Positions 33,871-44,786 of a stretch of 64,000 nucleotides of DNA are shown one piece after another. Position 1 is the stretch's first letter; every line of letters begins with the position of its first letter. Position numbers and translations under genes: made by a program. Below the pieces are notes generated by a model that saw nothing but the letters and a program-made list of their open reading frames with translations, did not search any database and was not told where the DNA came from. The stretch is from Trichobilharzia regenti. Lineage: Eukaryota > Platyhelminthes > Trematoda > Strigeidida > Schistosomatidae. Location: the NCBI GenBank assembly GCA_944472135.2, contig OX235270.1, forward strand, positions 119,551,842 to 119,615,841, given 5' to 3'.

Positions 33871-34671
33871 TGAACTATTGGGCTTCTCAAAGAATGAATT
33901 GTTTTAGGTGCACTCTGTAAGATGTTCTTCATGTGCACCCTTCTGTTGCGTGACTTCCTGATACATCTATGACATAGAGGAGATCATGGAGGCAGCTGAA
34001 AAATATCACAGAATAAGGAATGTGAAACCCTTCGGTCCACTCGGAACCTAAGAGTAGGGTGAATAAATATTGAGATGTATTTTAACGGAGTTATGAGGAC
34101 AACCATTCTCCCGCGAAAATAGATTTTAAGTAATTCCCGCTTTTCTTCCATAAAATTGCTGTTCCATACTACTTTTTTGTTACCATGACCAATGTTCCTG
34201 CACAAATGATCTTGTTCATAGTTCGACGGTTTTGGTACTGTAGCTATTTTAGAATTTCATTCATATGAGTCAGTGTTCTATGCATCTGAGAGTTCCCAAT
34301 CTTCTTGAATTTCTAATGATGCTTAATGATTAGGTTGACAGTACTATTTTGATTCCATCAATTAACTAATGTCTTAATTAGTCCAATCATGATCTGGGTA
34401 ACACTGTAGTTCCTTACTCACACAAATGACTGAAGAACGTATGTTTATGCTAATACATATGTTTTTTCGTAAGTATAATTTAAAAATTGGAATAGAAAAT
34501 TAGCTTCGGAATACAATGCTTCTATCTTAACTCTCGTCTAAATAAGTCTGCTGATTGGGGTTAGCCTATTAATTAAAATTTTCAGTCTAGTATCTCTGGT
34601 CCGAAGATGATTCGAATTCAAAAAGCATTAGAGCGGATTAAATTCTTTTCTTTTAGTCATGTTACGAATCT

Positions 34672-35938
34672 GTCTGTCTGTCTGTTTTCGACATAGATCT
34701 TTGCACAAATGTGCGGCAGTCCAAGTCGCCACACTCCGTGTAGCACGCGAAGCAAGAGAAGAAAGTACAAGAAAAGCATAATAGAAACAGTGAGCAGAGG
34801 TGTGAGACAAAGCAGTAATAAAGAAATACAAAACAGTTTCATTGAAGATCACAAGTCACAGGGAGTGGATGCATCTGCGCCACTGAGAACGATTTTGAGC
34901 CATGTCACCAATTGTTTCCAACCATAGATTTTCGCCGTCCCGAGGACCCCAGCCTGGAAGTCTACACCTTTCTACGTGGCTTAGACCAACTGTTGTGGAT
35001 TTCATTGACTGATGCCAAGTTTTTGTTTGACCGCCGCTAGCTTTTTTCCAGCCTGACCCTATATCAGCTAACATTGCTCGTCGAGGAAGGCGATGACCAG
35101 CCATACGTAAAACATGTCCTAACCATCTCAGTCTTCGTAACTTCACGATTTCGTCGATTGATTTCCCCTGTTTACCTAGAACTCTACGCCTAACCTCCAT
35201 GTTGCTCACCTTATTATGCCACTTTACACGGGAAATAGAACGCAGGCACCTATGATCAAAGGCAGCTAGTCTTTTCATGTCTTCCACTCTCAGTGGCCAG
35301 GTCTCACTAGCAGCCATAAAGGAGGACGGAGCGGACTGATGAGCAGTACACCCGCCCTTTGGTCGATAGTCGAACATCTCGTCTACGCCAGAGTCGGCGT
35401 AAACTAACAAATGCGAAACGAGCCCCCTGTATCCGTACTCAGCTGAGATTTCGTCAGAGATCAACCCGTTGGCACTGGCTGATGGTACTTCCCAAATAAG
35501 TGAGGCGGTCAATGTGCTCTACCACTTCACTGCCTATTTTTAAACTAGGCGTCGATGTAGTCCAGTCCTGTAACATCATCTTGCATTTGGCGGGAGCGAA
35601 TCGCATGCCAAACATTCGTAGATTGCTGTTCAAGGTGTTTAGAAGACTCTGCATTTTGTCAGCGTCTTCGCCTAGAAAGACTATATCGTCTGCATATTCC
35701 AAGTCAACGAGATTATTCCCCGGTAGCAAGTCAATCCCTGAGTTGCTGAAGTCACCTAGGGTTAAGTCCATTAACACATCTATGATGAAGTTGAATAGAA
35801 TAGGAGATAATGGGCATCCTTGACGGACAACACTGGTCGTCATCAGTTCAGATGACAGCTCGCCGTAAGCCCTCACCTGGCTGTATGAGTACGAATAGAG
35901 TGCCTTAATCAGTGCAATATACTTTCTCGGAATTCCCT
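34672..35938 (-). mobile_element. RTE-A copy, indel-bearing subfamily, 10-bp target duplication
   Basis: TTACGAATCT is repeated at 34662-34671 and 35939-35948. The copy runs from the GACA tail to inside the RT fingers. Minus-frame peptides include LVDLEYADDIVFLGEDADKM and RLRWLGHVLRMAGHRLPRRA. It has the three ORF-breaking extra stretches also found at 15956-17103 and 52204-52460, so it could not have coded for its own transposition. Confidence 0.88.
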
Positions 35939-36049
35939 TTACGAATCTACTTATGAAAAGTGCATTATTTAATCTGTTATAGTTAAGGTTTTGTTTTGAA
36001 TGTATATCTTACAAGTACTATATCTCTTCTTCTTTTTACCTAACCCTTA

Positions 36050-36600
36050 AGGAATGATATCTTTGACAAGGTTTCATCTTTATCTTCGTATTGTTGAAGG
36101 GTTAGAGTTTAATGAAGGAATTCAAAATTTTTTTATTAATTCCCTTCATCAGCGAAAGCTTTTTCAACATATTTTCTCGTTTATATACTGTAAAGTTATG
36201 TAAACTGCTTTATGCGATTCTTACTCCTAGTAATTAGTAGTTTTCTCTGAGGTGGTTGGTTTAGTTGTGGAGCATTTGTCGTCCTTCTGGAAAACATCTT
36301 CAGCACAATTTTTAGCATCAAGTGAACTGATTTAACATTACCATGAGTGATAGAATTGCGTCTCTCGGTAAGCATCTTTGCGTATGTACTGATCAGATTT
36401 TTATTCACTTGGATTTTAAACTTTCTCGTCACATGATTTACTTTTTATTAGTTGGTATATTTGGTCTATATTAAAATGTTTTTTAATTGCATATTCGTTT
36501 GAGTACCAGGCTTCTAGGAATTCTCTGGCACTTTTGGTGTTTCCTCTGTTTAAAATTTTTCAATATTCCCAGTATTATTTTCTACAATAAAGAGTAACAA
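36050..36600 (-). mobile_element. Probable Penelope-like 3' fragment
   Basis: Around 36465-36540 the minus frame gives REFLEAWYSNEYAIKKHFN, a C-terminal signature common in GIY-YIG Penelope-like proteins. Downstream lies the block shared with 5328-5395, then an imperfect hairpin with AATTCCTTCAT and TTCCCTTCATC arms at 36110-36160. Boundaries and family are uncertain. Confidence 0.5.
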
Positions 36601-37264
36601 GGACTGCAGTTATTACAGACTATTTCGACATTCTTTACTATTTGATGTAATCATATAGTTATGTATAGATTATGGTAACACACAGCCTATGAGGATGCTA
36701 CAGCATAAAACCGATCCATTCTACTGGGTCACAATAGAAGGTATATTTGAAAACTTTCTTTGAGGCAGGGTTCTAGTCAGAGGCCTATGTAATTACCACT
36801 ATACCAGTATATCGAATTTCCACATGACAATTAACATCGTAAAAACTATTTCAAAATGACACGCATAATTGACAATTTTATGTATTCAACACACATGTTT
36901 CAATCACTTTGTAAACACGATTATGTCTAGTCATTGTGCATATGAATTTGAGTTTTTGTAAACAAAATCCATTGTTCAACTTTCATTCTATGTGAATATA
37001 TTTATTGTCTCACTATGGTATCTTGAATTTTTTTTTACATGAAATTGAAATCACCTAAACTTTGTAAAATGTTAATCTGTTGATAAAAGTTTACCAAATG
37101 ATTATACTTAATGCGTAATTCAGGAGGTCGAATTTTAACAGGGTGAGGTACAGTTACTTCAGATTGAAATAGTGTTACTGTCTGGTTTGTGAGAATTCGA
37201 CTTATTTTAGGGCTATATTTTTTTCGATGAACCGGTAAGAATTATAATACTACTAAGAATCAAA

Positions 37265-37312
37265 AGACATTGGACAATTGCCTCGTCCTAGCCTGAGATT
37301 CCATTACATCGA
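37265..37312 (-). mobile_element. SINE type 1, 3' body fragment
   Basis: On the minus strand it reads GGACGAGGCAATTGTCCAAT, matching the GGACGAAACAGTTGTCCAGT segment of the SINE at 60-268. Only the hammerhead-like half survives, just upstream of the RTE-A 5' end. Confidence 0.45.
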
Positions 37313-37319
37313 TATACCC

Positions 37320-40300
37320 GACCGAAAGATGCTACCTTGACGTGGTGGTCGGGCTTGAACACCGCAATGACCTAATCAAGCTATACTGGCTGAGACTTAT
37401 GTCTCTTGAGGTTCTACCATGCCAGGCAGGTTGTTTGGATAGCGGTTAAACAAAAAGCAGCTACCCAATCCAACATCATGTCCAATACAAAATTACAAAA
37501 TTTCATGCCGGATCGGCCGTGGCCCGGATTAACAACGACCGCGCTTCCTGCTGCCGTGTCACAGGGCGGGAGTGATAAATCTGCTACTGAGACACACCAA
37601 ACAAAAAAAACAAACAAAAACAGGCCGCGTGTGACCGGCCTCAAGCAGTTGTCCCCTGGGCTCTGCGGTCACGCAACCAACTTCCACGGTGTGGGCAGCC
37701 GGGAAGTAACAATCGCCCTCACAATCCGAAATGCACACGAAACCTCTCTATTACTCACTCATCTTTGTCTTCATCTTCATCTCTATCATCTTGCCTTCCT
37801 TCCACTGATGCAACTCCTCGACTTGATAGCTCTCCACTTCCTCTCCACTCTGCGTCCACTAAAAACGATGGAAGCCAAAAAACCACCACCGACAGCCTCT
37901 TAAAGCCGCGCCACCAATTTCATATAGGAGCTCTTAATGTTAGGACACTTTGCCAAATAGGACAACAAGCATCACTAGCCAAGACCCTGGCATCACGAGC
38001 CATTGATGTATGCTGTGTTTCAGAAACACGCATACAAGACCCAAGTGTGGTTATTCACCTAACCCCACCTGGCCAACAGGTTGAATCTGCAAAATTCACC
38101 CTGAGGGTGTCAGGAGATGCCACAGCTAGTTCACGAGGATTAGCTGGCGTAGGGATAGCTTTGAGTACTAGGGCAGAAAAGACATTGCTTGACTGGATCC
38201 CGGTAGATAGCCGAATGTGTGCTGTCCGCCTGAACGGATCAGTAAGAAGGAGGAAGGACTGCACTACTCGCCGATGCCTTTTCGTAATCTCCGCCTACGC
38301 CCCCACTGACTGCAGTTCAGATGAAACGAAGGATGAGTTCTACCAAAAGCTGTCTAGTTTGGTGGAAAGGCTAAACGCTCAGACATAGTCGTTCTAGCTG
38401 GTGACTTTAACGCTCAAGTAGGGAAATTGTGTCAATCTGAGAAGGATGTCGGTGGCACCTATGGAGTTCCGTGCCAGCGAACCGACAACGGTGACCGTCT
38501 CCTACAGTTCTGCTCTGATAATCATTTGTTTCTTGTAAGCACTAACTTTAAACACAAGGAGAGACACTGTTTGACTTGGAGACCCCCTTCATCAAACCAA
38601 CGCTGGACACAAATAGACCACATAGCAATAAGCTATCGTTGGCGTGGGTCGGTAGGAGATTGTCGCTCCTTCTGGAACACGTGCGTAGATACCGACCATG
38701 CACTGGTCCGCGCTCGGGTGTGCTTACGACTGAACGGACGTAGGAAACAGCTGGCGGTAAAACCATCACGTCCCCAGCTCGATCAGGAAACTAAATCCGT
38801 ATTTCAGGAAGAACTAGCTAAACACATATCTGTGTTCGACAGCTGTGCTCACCCTGAAGAAGCTTGGAAAAATATCCAGGCAGCCATAGATACAGCTGTA
38901 AAAGCTGTGAATAAGGTAAACCCAAAGGTGAGTAAAAACCACTGGATCTCCACCGCCTCATCCGAACTGATAGATGCTAGAAGACTTATTCCGGCGAGCT
39001 CCGAATTCAATGAGGAGCGAAAGCTGCACAAGAGGAAACTTACGAAAAGTCTCCGCAAGGACCGTGAACAGTGGTGGGCGACAAAAGCCAAAGAGATGGA
39101 GAAAGCTTCGAGGATAGGCAACACCAGGCAACTCTTTGGACTCATCAGGGAAACGGGTGGGAGAAGACAAATCATTAGTGAGACAATCTCGGAAAAAAAT
39201 GGCACTATAATTAGCTCCCAGGATAGACGACTGGATCGTTGGAAAGAGCATTATGAGGAGCAGTTTAATTTGCCCACAGCCACGCTCAACCTTCCGAGCA
39301 TCCAACACCTCCCTGAATGGGATATAGACACAGGTCCTCCGTCACTAACTGAGGTTACTAAAGCTGTCACCAATCTGAAACTAGGCAAAGCAGCGGGACC
39401 TGATGGAATGACTCCAGAGGTATTTAAGTACGGTGGAGACAGCTTACTGTCCGGATTAACTGAGGTACTAGGCAGCGTCTGGGAATCAGAAGAAGTCCCA
39501 TCGGGTTGGTGTAAGTCACTGATTATCCCCATATACAAGAAGGGAGACAAGTCTTCCTGTGATAATCACAGAGGGATTAGCTTGACTAATATAGTATCTA
39601 AAGTCTTAGGCTCAATAATCATGCGTAGACTGAGTGGTGCTCGGGAAGCACAAACACGAGAGAGCCAGGCAGGCTTTAGACCAGGAAGAGGGTGTATTGA
39701 TCATATCTTCACCCTCCGACAGATTCTAGAACATAGGCATTCCTACCGGCGTCCAACAGTCATTATATTTCTTGACCTAAAGGCAGCATTCGACTCTGTC
39801 GATCGGGAAGTTCTCTGGAGATGCTTGGCTGTAAAGGGAATTCCGAGAAAATATATTGCACTGATTAAGGCACTCTACTCGTACTCATACAGCCAGGTGA
39901 GGGCTTACGGCGAGCTGTCATCTGAACTGATGACGACCAGTGGTGTCCGTCAAGGATGCCCATTATCTCCTTTTCTATTCAACTTCATCATAGATGTGTT
40001 AATGGACTTAACCCTAGGTGACTTCAGCGACTCAGGGATTGACTTGCTACCGGGGAATAATCTCGTTGACTTGGAATATGCAGACGATATAGTCCTTCTA
40101 GGCGAAGACGCTGACGAAATGCAGAGTCTTCTAAACACCTTGAGCCGCAATCTACGAATGTTTGGCATGCGATTCGCTCCCGCCAAATGCAAGATGATGT
40201 TACAGGACTGGACTACATCGACGCCTAGTTTAAAAATAGGAAGTGAAGTGGTAGAGCACGTTGACCGCTTCACTTATTTGGGAAGTACCATCAGCCCCAA

Positions 40301-41092
40301 CGGGCTGATCTCTGACGAAATCTCAGCACGAATACAAGGGGCTCGTTTCGCATTTGTTAGTTTACGCCGACTCTGGCGTAGACGAGATGTTCGACTATCG
40401 ACCAAAGGGCGGGTGTACTGCTCATCAGTCCGCTCCGTCCTCCTTTATGGTTGTGAGACCTGGCCACTGAGAGTGGAAGACATGAAAAGACTAGCTGTCT
40501 TTGATCATAGGTGCCTGCGTTCTATTTCCCGTGTAAAGTGGCATAATAAGGTGAGCAACATGGAGGTTAGGCGTAGAGTTCTAGGTAAACAGGGGAAATC
40601 AATCGACGAAGTCGTGAAGCTACAAAGACTGAGATGGTTAGGACATGTGTTACGTATGCCAAGCCATCGCCTCCCTCGACGAGCTATGTTAGCGGATATA
40701 GGGTCAGGCTGGAAAAAAGCTAGCGGCGGTCAAACAAAAACTTGGCATCAGTCAATGAAATCCACAACAGTTGGTCTAAGCCACGTAGGAAGGTGTAGAC
40801 TTCCAGGCTGGGGTCCTCGGGACGGTAAAAATCTATGGTTGGAAACAATTGGTGACATGGCTCAAAATCGTTCTCAGTGGCGCAGATGCATCCACTCCCT
40901 GTGACTTATGATCTTCAATGAAACTGTTTTGTATTTCTTTATTACTCCTTTGTCTCACACCTCTGCTCACTGTTTCTATTATGCTTTTCTTGTACTTTCT
41001 TCTCTTGCTTCGCGTGCTACACGGAATGTGGCGACTTGAACTTCCGCACATTTGTGCAAAGTTCTATGTCGAAAACAGAAAGAAAGAAATAT
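37320..41092 (+). mobile_element. RTE-A element, near full length, sense to FBXL4
   Basis: The 5' end at about 37320 is set by alignment with the second long copy (minus, ending near 58950), which shares GCTACCTTGACGTGGTGGTC. The 3' end is GTCGAAAACAG followed by AGAA repeats at 41080-41092, a variant of the GACA tail. Length is about 3.8 kb, in keeping with the RTE-clade SR2 element of S. mansoni (about 3.9 kb). It is the only RTE-A copy here in the same orientation as the host gene. No clear target duplication was found. Confidence 0.85.
37765..40904 (+). pseudogene. RTE-A endonuclease-reverse transcriptase ORF with one frameshift
   Basis: The N-terminal part (to about 38370) encodes an APE-type endonuclease: FHIGALNVRTL, CCVSETR and FVISAYAPTD. 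A single-base deletion at about 38366-38371 shifts the frame. The rest (from about 38372 to 40904) continues with LAGDFNAQVG, IDHIAISYRW and TDHALVRARV, then the RT with FLDLKAAFDSVDR, SGVRQGCPLSPF, LEYADDIVLLGED, and the C-terminal LRWLGHVLRM. All catalytic motifs are present. No in-frame ATG is obvious before the endonuclease; where the other long copy has ATG (about 58235), this one has ACT. It is therefore damaged but recent. Confidence 0.85.
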
Positions 41093-41099
41093 CCAATAG

Positions 41100-41995
41100 A
41101 TGACGAGCGATCTCACTGTTTAATGCTTCCGGACCTTTCAATCTCAAGTTCTTTGGTATGTGTTCATAGATGGGGACACTAACCCTTCTCTCTGTTCTTC
41201 CAATGTATGTGCTTTGGCACGTACATGTAAATCGGTAGATACAGTTGAAGGTAACATGAGGTGGGTATTTGTCCACTTTTCATAGTCTCAAACAACTAGT
41301 TGTTTGATAAACACATACAAGCTTGGCGGCTGGATATGTTCTCTCCATGGCAGCGTTCAGTCTTATTCTACTAGCAGTATCATCACCTTTGAATGCAAGC
41401 TGCAGAAAGATAGGCTTTTTGTCCACTGTGCTGCTTTTCACTTTTCAACATAACGTCTCCCATACTTGTCGATGAACTTTTGTGGGTAACCGTTGTCGCG
41501 TAGGCATTTCTCCGCAGTGGATAGCTCTTCCTCAGTCTTTTCTTCTGAACACAGTTTCCTCACACGATCAAATAATGTTCTCACCAATCCCTTTTTTGTA
41601 ACTTATAGGGCAGAAGCTTTTGAAGTTAAGATAAACCGCCCTCCAAGTCTCCTTTCTGTGTATATATCTTATGATTTTGCCGTCTTTATCTCGTTGGATA
41701 CCCAAGTCCACTAAATGGAACTTCTCTTCTTTTTCATACTTCATTGTAAACTTAATATTAGGGTGGGTGCTGTTCAAGACTTTTAATACTTGAGATGCAT
41801 CATTGAAGGAATTACAAATAACGAAGGTGTCATCGACATACCTGGTATAGAAGTTTGTCTGGCTGATTGAGGATTTTAACCTTGTTTGTTCTAGACTACC
41901 CATAAAAATGTCTGCCAGAATCGGACCCAGGGGGCTTCCCATGGCGACTCCGTCAATTTGGCGATACGTCTTTGCTCGTCGTAGTACTGGATAAT
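41100..41995 (-). pseudogene. Penelope-like element: RT palm, linker and partial GIY-YIG
   Basis: Reading minus from 41995: RQIDGVAMGSPLGPILADIF (RT block 4), TRYVDDTFVI (the catalytic YVDD), and FTMKYEKEEKFHLVDLGIQ. After several stops comes the linker ENGYP-like LRDNGYPQKFIDKYG near 41480-41520. The GIY-YIG start FNCIYRFTCTCQSTYIGRTE lies at about 41190-41250. Both ends are truncated: RTE-A borders it at 41092 and RTE-B sequence at about 42000. Order RT then GIY-YIG is diagnostic of Penelope-like elements. Confidence 0.82.
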
Positions 41996-41999
41996 CTTT

Positions 42000-42600
42000 T
42001 GTTACACCATCCCTCTCTCCTCTATTAATCTTCAGGTGTCCATAGTGAGCCACTGTTTGTCCTGTCTCCTCTTTCTGCCTAGAACTTCTATTAGGGTTTG
42101 ACTCCACACCGTTTTCAAGTTGTCTCAGTGCTTTTCGACGCCGACCTCTTCGCTAGTGTTGATTTGTGTCTCGACTGTGTCCCTTATGCTTGCAATGAAG
42201 ATGTCCTTTGTAGCCTGGTCCTTCAGTTTTTGAGTGTTGAACTTGGCTTGTGGTCTATCTGCAGCTCCTGTTTCCCTGAAAGCTTTTAATTTGATTTGGA
42301 TTGTCCCTTGTACGAGATAGTGGTCTGAGCCAACGTCTGCTCCTCTTCTTGCTTTTGTGTCCAGTAGTCTGCGCCTCCACTTCCTTGAGCAGCATTGAGA
42401 TGAAGTCAATTTGGTTTTTGGTTCTCTGATCTGATGACACCCATGTAGCCTTGTGGATATCTTTGTGTTTGTATACGCTGCCACCAATCACTAGTTTGTT
42501 GAATGCACAGAAGTCGGTGAAGAGTTCTCCATTTTCATTCATTTCTCCGAGAGCTTCTCTACCCATGATGTGTTCCCTTCCTGTGTTGTCTGGTTTGAAC
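42000..42600 (-). mobile_element. RTE-B endonuclease fragment joined to a Penelope-like fragment
   Basis: The minus frame gives NTGREHIMGREALGEMNENG, FCAFNKLVIGGSVYKHKDI, KNQIDFISM and SDHYLVQG in shifting frames, the middle of the RTE-B endonuclease, collinear with 61100-61780. It ends abruptly at the Penelope-like junction near 42000, inside RTE-B sequence encoding the ETGQT..YGHLKINR stretch. Frameshifts near 42255 and 42480 kill it. Confidence 0.75.
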
Positions 42601-43287
42601 ATATAAAGTGTAATATTAATGTTATATATACTGATTAGTCTTGGTGAAATGCAGAACTATAAGAACTGATGTGAAGGCAAACTGTAATGAAAAAGTTTCA
42701 GAAGGCTTATTAAACAGTTGTTTTTGCTCCAGGCAAACATATTGAATCTTTTTACGGGAAAAAAGTTCAACTGTCAGAGTTCGATCTAACAGTTCTTGTG
42801 AATGTTTTGTCTCTTTTCTACTCTTTTTTTGCAATTTCTCCCATGAATTGATCTGTAACATTTCCGTGGTGTCTGTCGACAAAAGCTACAGCTAATTTAA
42901 CAAATAGTGTTATCATGAAATATTCTAGAACAGCCTAAAACTGTTTTTGTTTTTTGGTAGGCACTACTTTTTTAAATGGTCTCCATCTGTGATTTCAATT
43001 AGGTTTGAAAAAACTAATTTTCTGAAAAATGGCCAATAACCGGTACTTTTGTGCTCATTATTGATCGACGTTAGATTCCAGTCTGTAGAAACTAAATGGT
43101 TATACATTTATTATTTATTCAACGTTACGATCCTAAGCTTTTGTCTACATAGTGTCATGTGATCACGTTGATGAGGAGTGCTCAACTAGGACGCATAAGT
43201 GGTTCACAGATTTTCTGAGTTGATATACATTTATCTATCTATATATATGAAATGATAAATTTTTATTTCTTTTTGTACATATTTTAG

Positions 43288-43488
43288 AAATCTGCGTTCA
43301 CTAAACTTATGGAGATGCAGTTCTCTAACAGCTGCAGGAATATCCTCTATAGCTGAACACTGCCAATACTTAGAAGAGTTAGATGTTGGCTGGTGTCGTA
43401 ATATAGTGCTTACTCAAGAATCCAGTTGTATCTTACGGTTAGCTAACGGTGCTAAACGTTTGAAGAAATTATTCCTGACTGGAACAAA
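43288..43488 (+). CDS. FBXL4: FBXL4 exon: leucine-rich repeats
   Basis: The acceptor ATTTTAG ends at 43287 and the donor GTATGT starts at 43489. Both junctions are phase 2. The exon encodes LRSLNLWRCSSLTAAGISSI, LEELDVGWCRNI and LKKLFLTGTN, almost residue for residue the FBXL4 blocks LRTLDLWRCKNITENGI, LEELDLGWCPTL and LQKLFLTANR. This is the most conserved part of the protein here. Model residues 723-790. Confidence 0.95.
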
Positions 43489-43521
43489 GTATGTTTGCTG
43501 TATGATAATTTGTAAATCTTC

Positions 43522-43525
<4 letters not shown>

Positions 43526-43558
<33 letters not shown>
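43526..43558. repeat. TA dinucleotide microsatellite
   Basis: About 16 uninterrupted TA units lie 40 bases into the last FBXL4 intron. Shorter AT runs occur at 20938-20957 and 47064-47080. Confidence 0.9.
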
Positions 43559-43560
<2 letters not shown>

Positions 43561-43869
43561 ATATATGTAGTTAATAATAATAGTGTAAGCTCATCGATTC
43601 GTGTTCTATGGACCTAACCTCCATTTATCTAATCGTCATTTCATAATTTGATGAATTTATCTAGTTTAAAATAAACTTTACACAATGGGTAACTTTCATG
43701 CCGAATCCTAGATGGCGGTAAGAAACTGTGAATTTGCGTTTATCCACCTACTGGCGTTTATAGACAAGATGTACTTCCAACCTACTAATAATTGTAACCT
43801 TCGCGCGCACTTATGCACACACCTAACTGCTTTTGAAAGCAGCACTTCTTTACCTCGTTAAGGCAGTAA

Positions 43870-44008
43870 TAAAACTGGTAATGAGGGAAGATTGGGCATA
43901 AGGTTAACAGCGCCATCCCGTAAACATAATAAGCACCACTGATAACGAAACTTCAAGCCTCTAGCTTGGAGCCCTATGTTTCGGTGGGAACGTAAAGGAA
44001 TAATTAAA
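43870..44008 (+). mobile_element. SINE type 2, body and tail fragment
   Basis: It lacks the tRNA-like head but keeps the RTE-B-like body (GATTGGGCATAAGGTTAAC, GAAACTTCAAGC) and the tail GGAGCCCTATGTTTC followed by an A-rich end at 44008. It is in the opposite orientation to the other two type 2 copies. Confidence 0.65.
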
Positions 44009-44344
44009 AAAACCCTACCAGGATATTGAGAATATGAGATATATTACTCAATTACTGCTTCAAGGTAAATTTCGTCACTGTTATTTGGAAACCGTAGAGT
44101 AATGGACAGGTATGCTTGTACTAGTTGAGGACTTTTCATCATTTATTGCCATGATATTCTACAAATAAATAAAACATGTTGCTTGAGGTTACGAGATGAT
44201 CACATTACAATCCAGCCATTAGGTAAGTATACAATGGTTGATAAATTCTCAGCTTAGTCAGTGGGTGGTGATACAACAGCATATTCAATCAACACCATCG
44301 GTAAGTATCTATCCCCACCCCTAATAAGATGAATTCTATCAGTC

Positions 44345-44455
44345 ACATATCGTTAGAGCTTCAGGAAACCAACCCTGTGTTCGATTCTTAGTCGGTGTAC
44401 ACTCCTGAACAGTTCTAGAGAAGAAGCTGTTTCCCACTGGTTCTGTTGGCTGTTG
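44345..44455 (+). mobile_element. Partial, divergent SINE type 1 copy
   Basis: GTGTTCGATTCTTAGTCGG resembles the T-arm region and GTTTCCCACTGGTTCTGTTGG resembles the 3' body of SINE type 1. The match is patchy. Confidence 0.35.
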
Positions 44456-44786
44456 GTTAGTGATTGAATCCACCTTGAAAATCAATCAAATCGTACAGCT
44501 GGCGAATACTGAAGCTATTCAACTTAGCTATTCACCAAAATATGTGAAACTCAAAACGTGAATATTTTTATTGAATCCTTCTCCGGTATATATCATACTG
44601 CGATATCGTTTTCAGTAATGTTATCATCCTTACTATTCTTTAAACTAAATTTAAAAAGTTGGTGAAGACTTCAATTGTTTTGCGAATACTTATATGAATC
44701 TGCTCTACTTGGTTAACTACAATTCAGCTTCCTTACCACCATTTAATTCCGAATCAATAAAACCATGTTTTTAAACATAACGAATT

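Larger units (their letters stand above)
27395..43287 (+). other. FBXL4 15.9-kb intron packed with retroelements
   Basis: It holds SINE type 2 copies (27937-28156, 33662-33870), a Penelope-like copy split by RTE-A (28983-31990), a second RTE-A copy (34672-35938), a Penelope-like 3' piece (36050-36600), the near-complete plus-strand RTE-A (37320-41092) and a Penelope-like/RTE-B composite (41100-42600). Stretches 28157-28700, 31990-33661, 33871-34661, 36601-37264 and 42601-43287 show nothing recognisable. Confidence 0.85.

Noticed and set aside
36050..36170. CTGATGAAGGG and GATGAAACCTTGTC on the minus strand as a possible hammerhead
   Set aside because: There is a GAAAC/GTC-like end, but stem II would need A-G to pair with A-U at its base and the spacer is too long. 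The visible hairpin pairs other bases.
36745..36815. ACTAGAACCCTGCC-like B box and TATAGTGGTAA on the minus strand
   Set aside because: Suggests another eroded tRNA-like SINE, but there is no body match to the other copies.
40833..41103. Short open frames at RTE-A 3' ends, such as those beginning MKLFC and rich in leucine, as secreted or membrane proteins
   Set aside because: They recur at every RTE-A 3' end on the element strand, lie downstream of or overlap the RT ORF end, and are read-through of the 3' UTR and GACA tail.
43155..43200. TTGATGAGGAGTGCTCAACTAGGACG resembling the SINE type 1 hammerhead segment
   Set aside because: The GAAAC core is replaced by CATAAG and no tRNA-like head or tail is found nearby. 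It may be a very old copy but cannot be supported.
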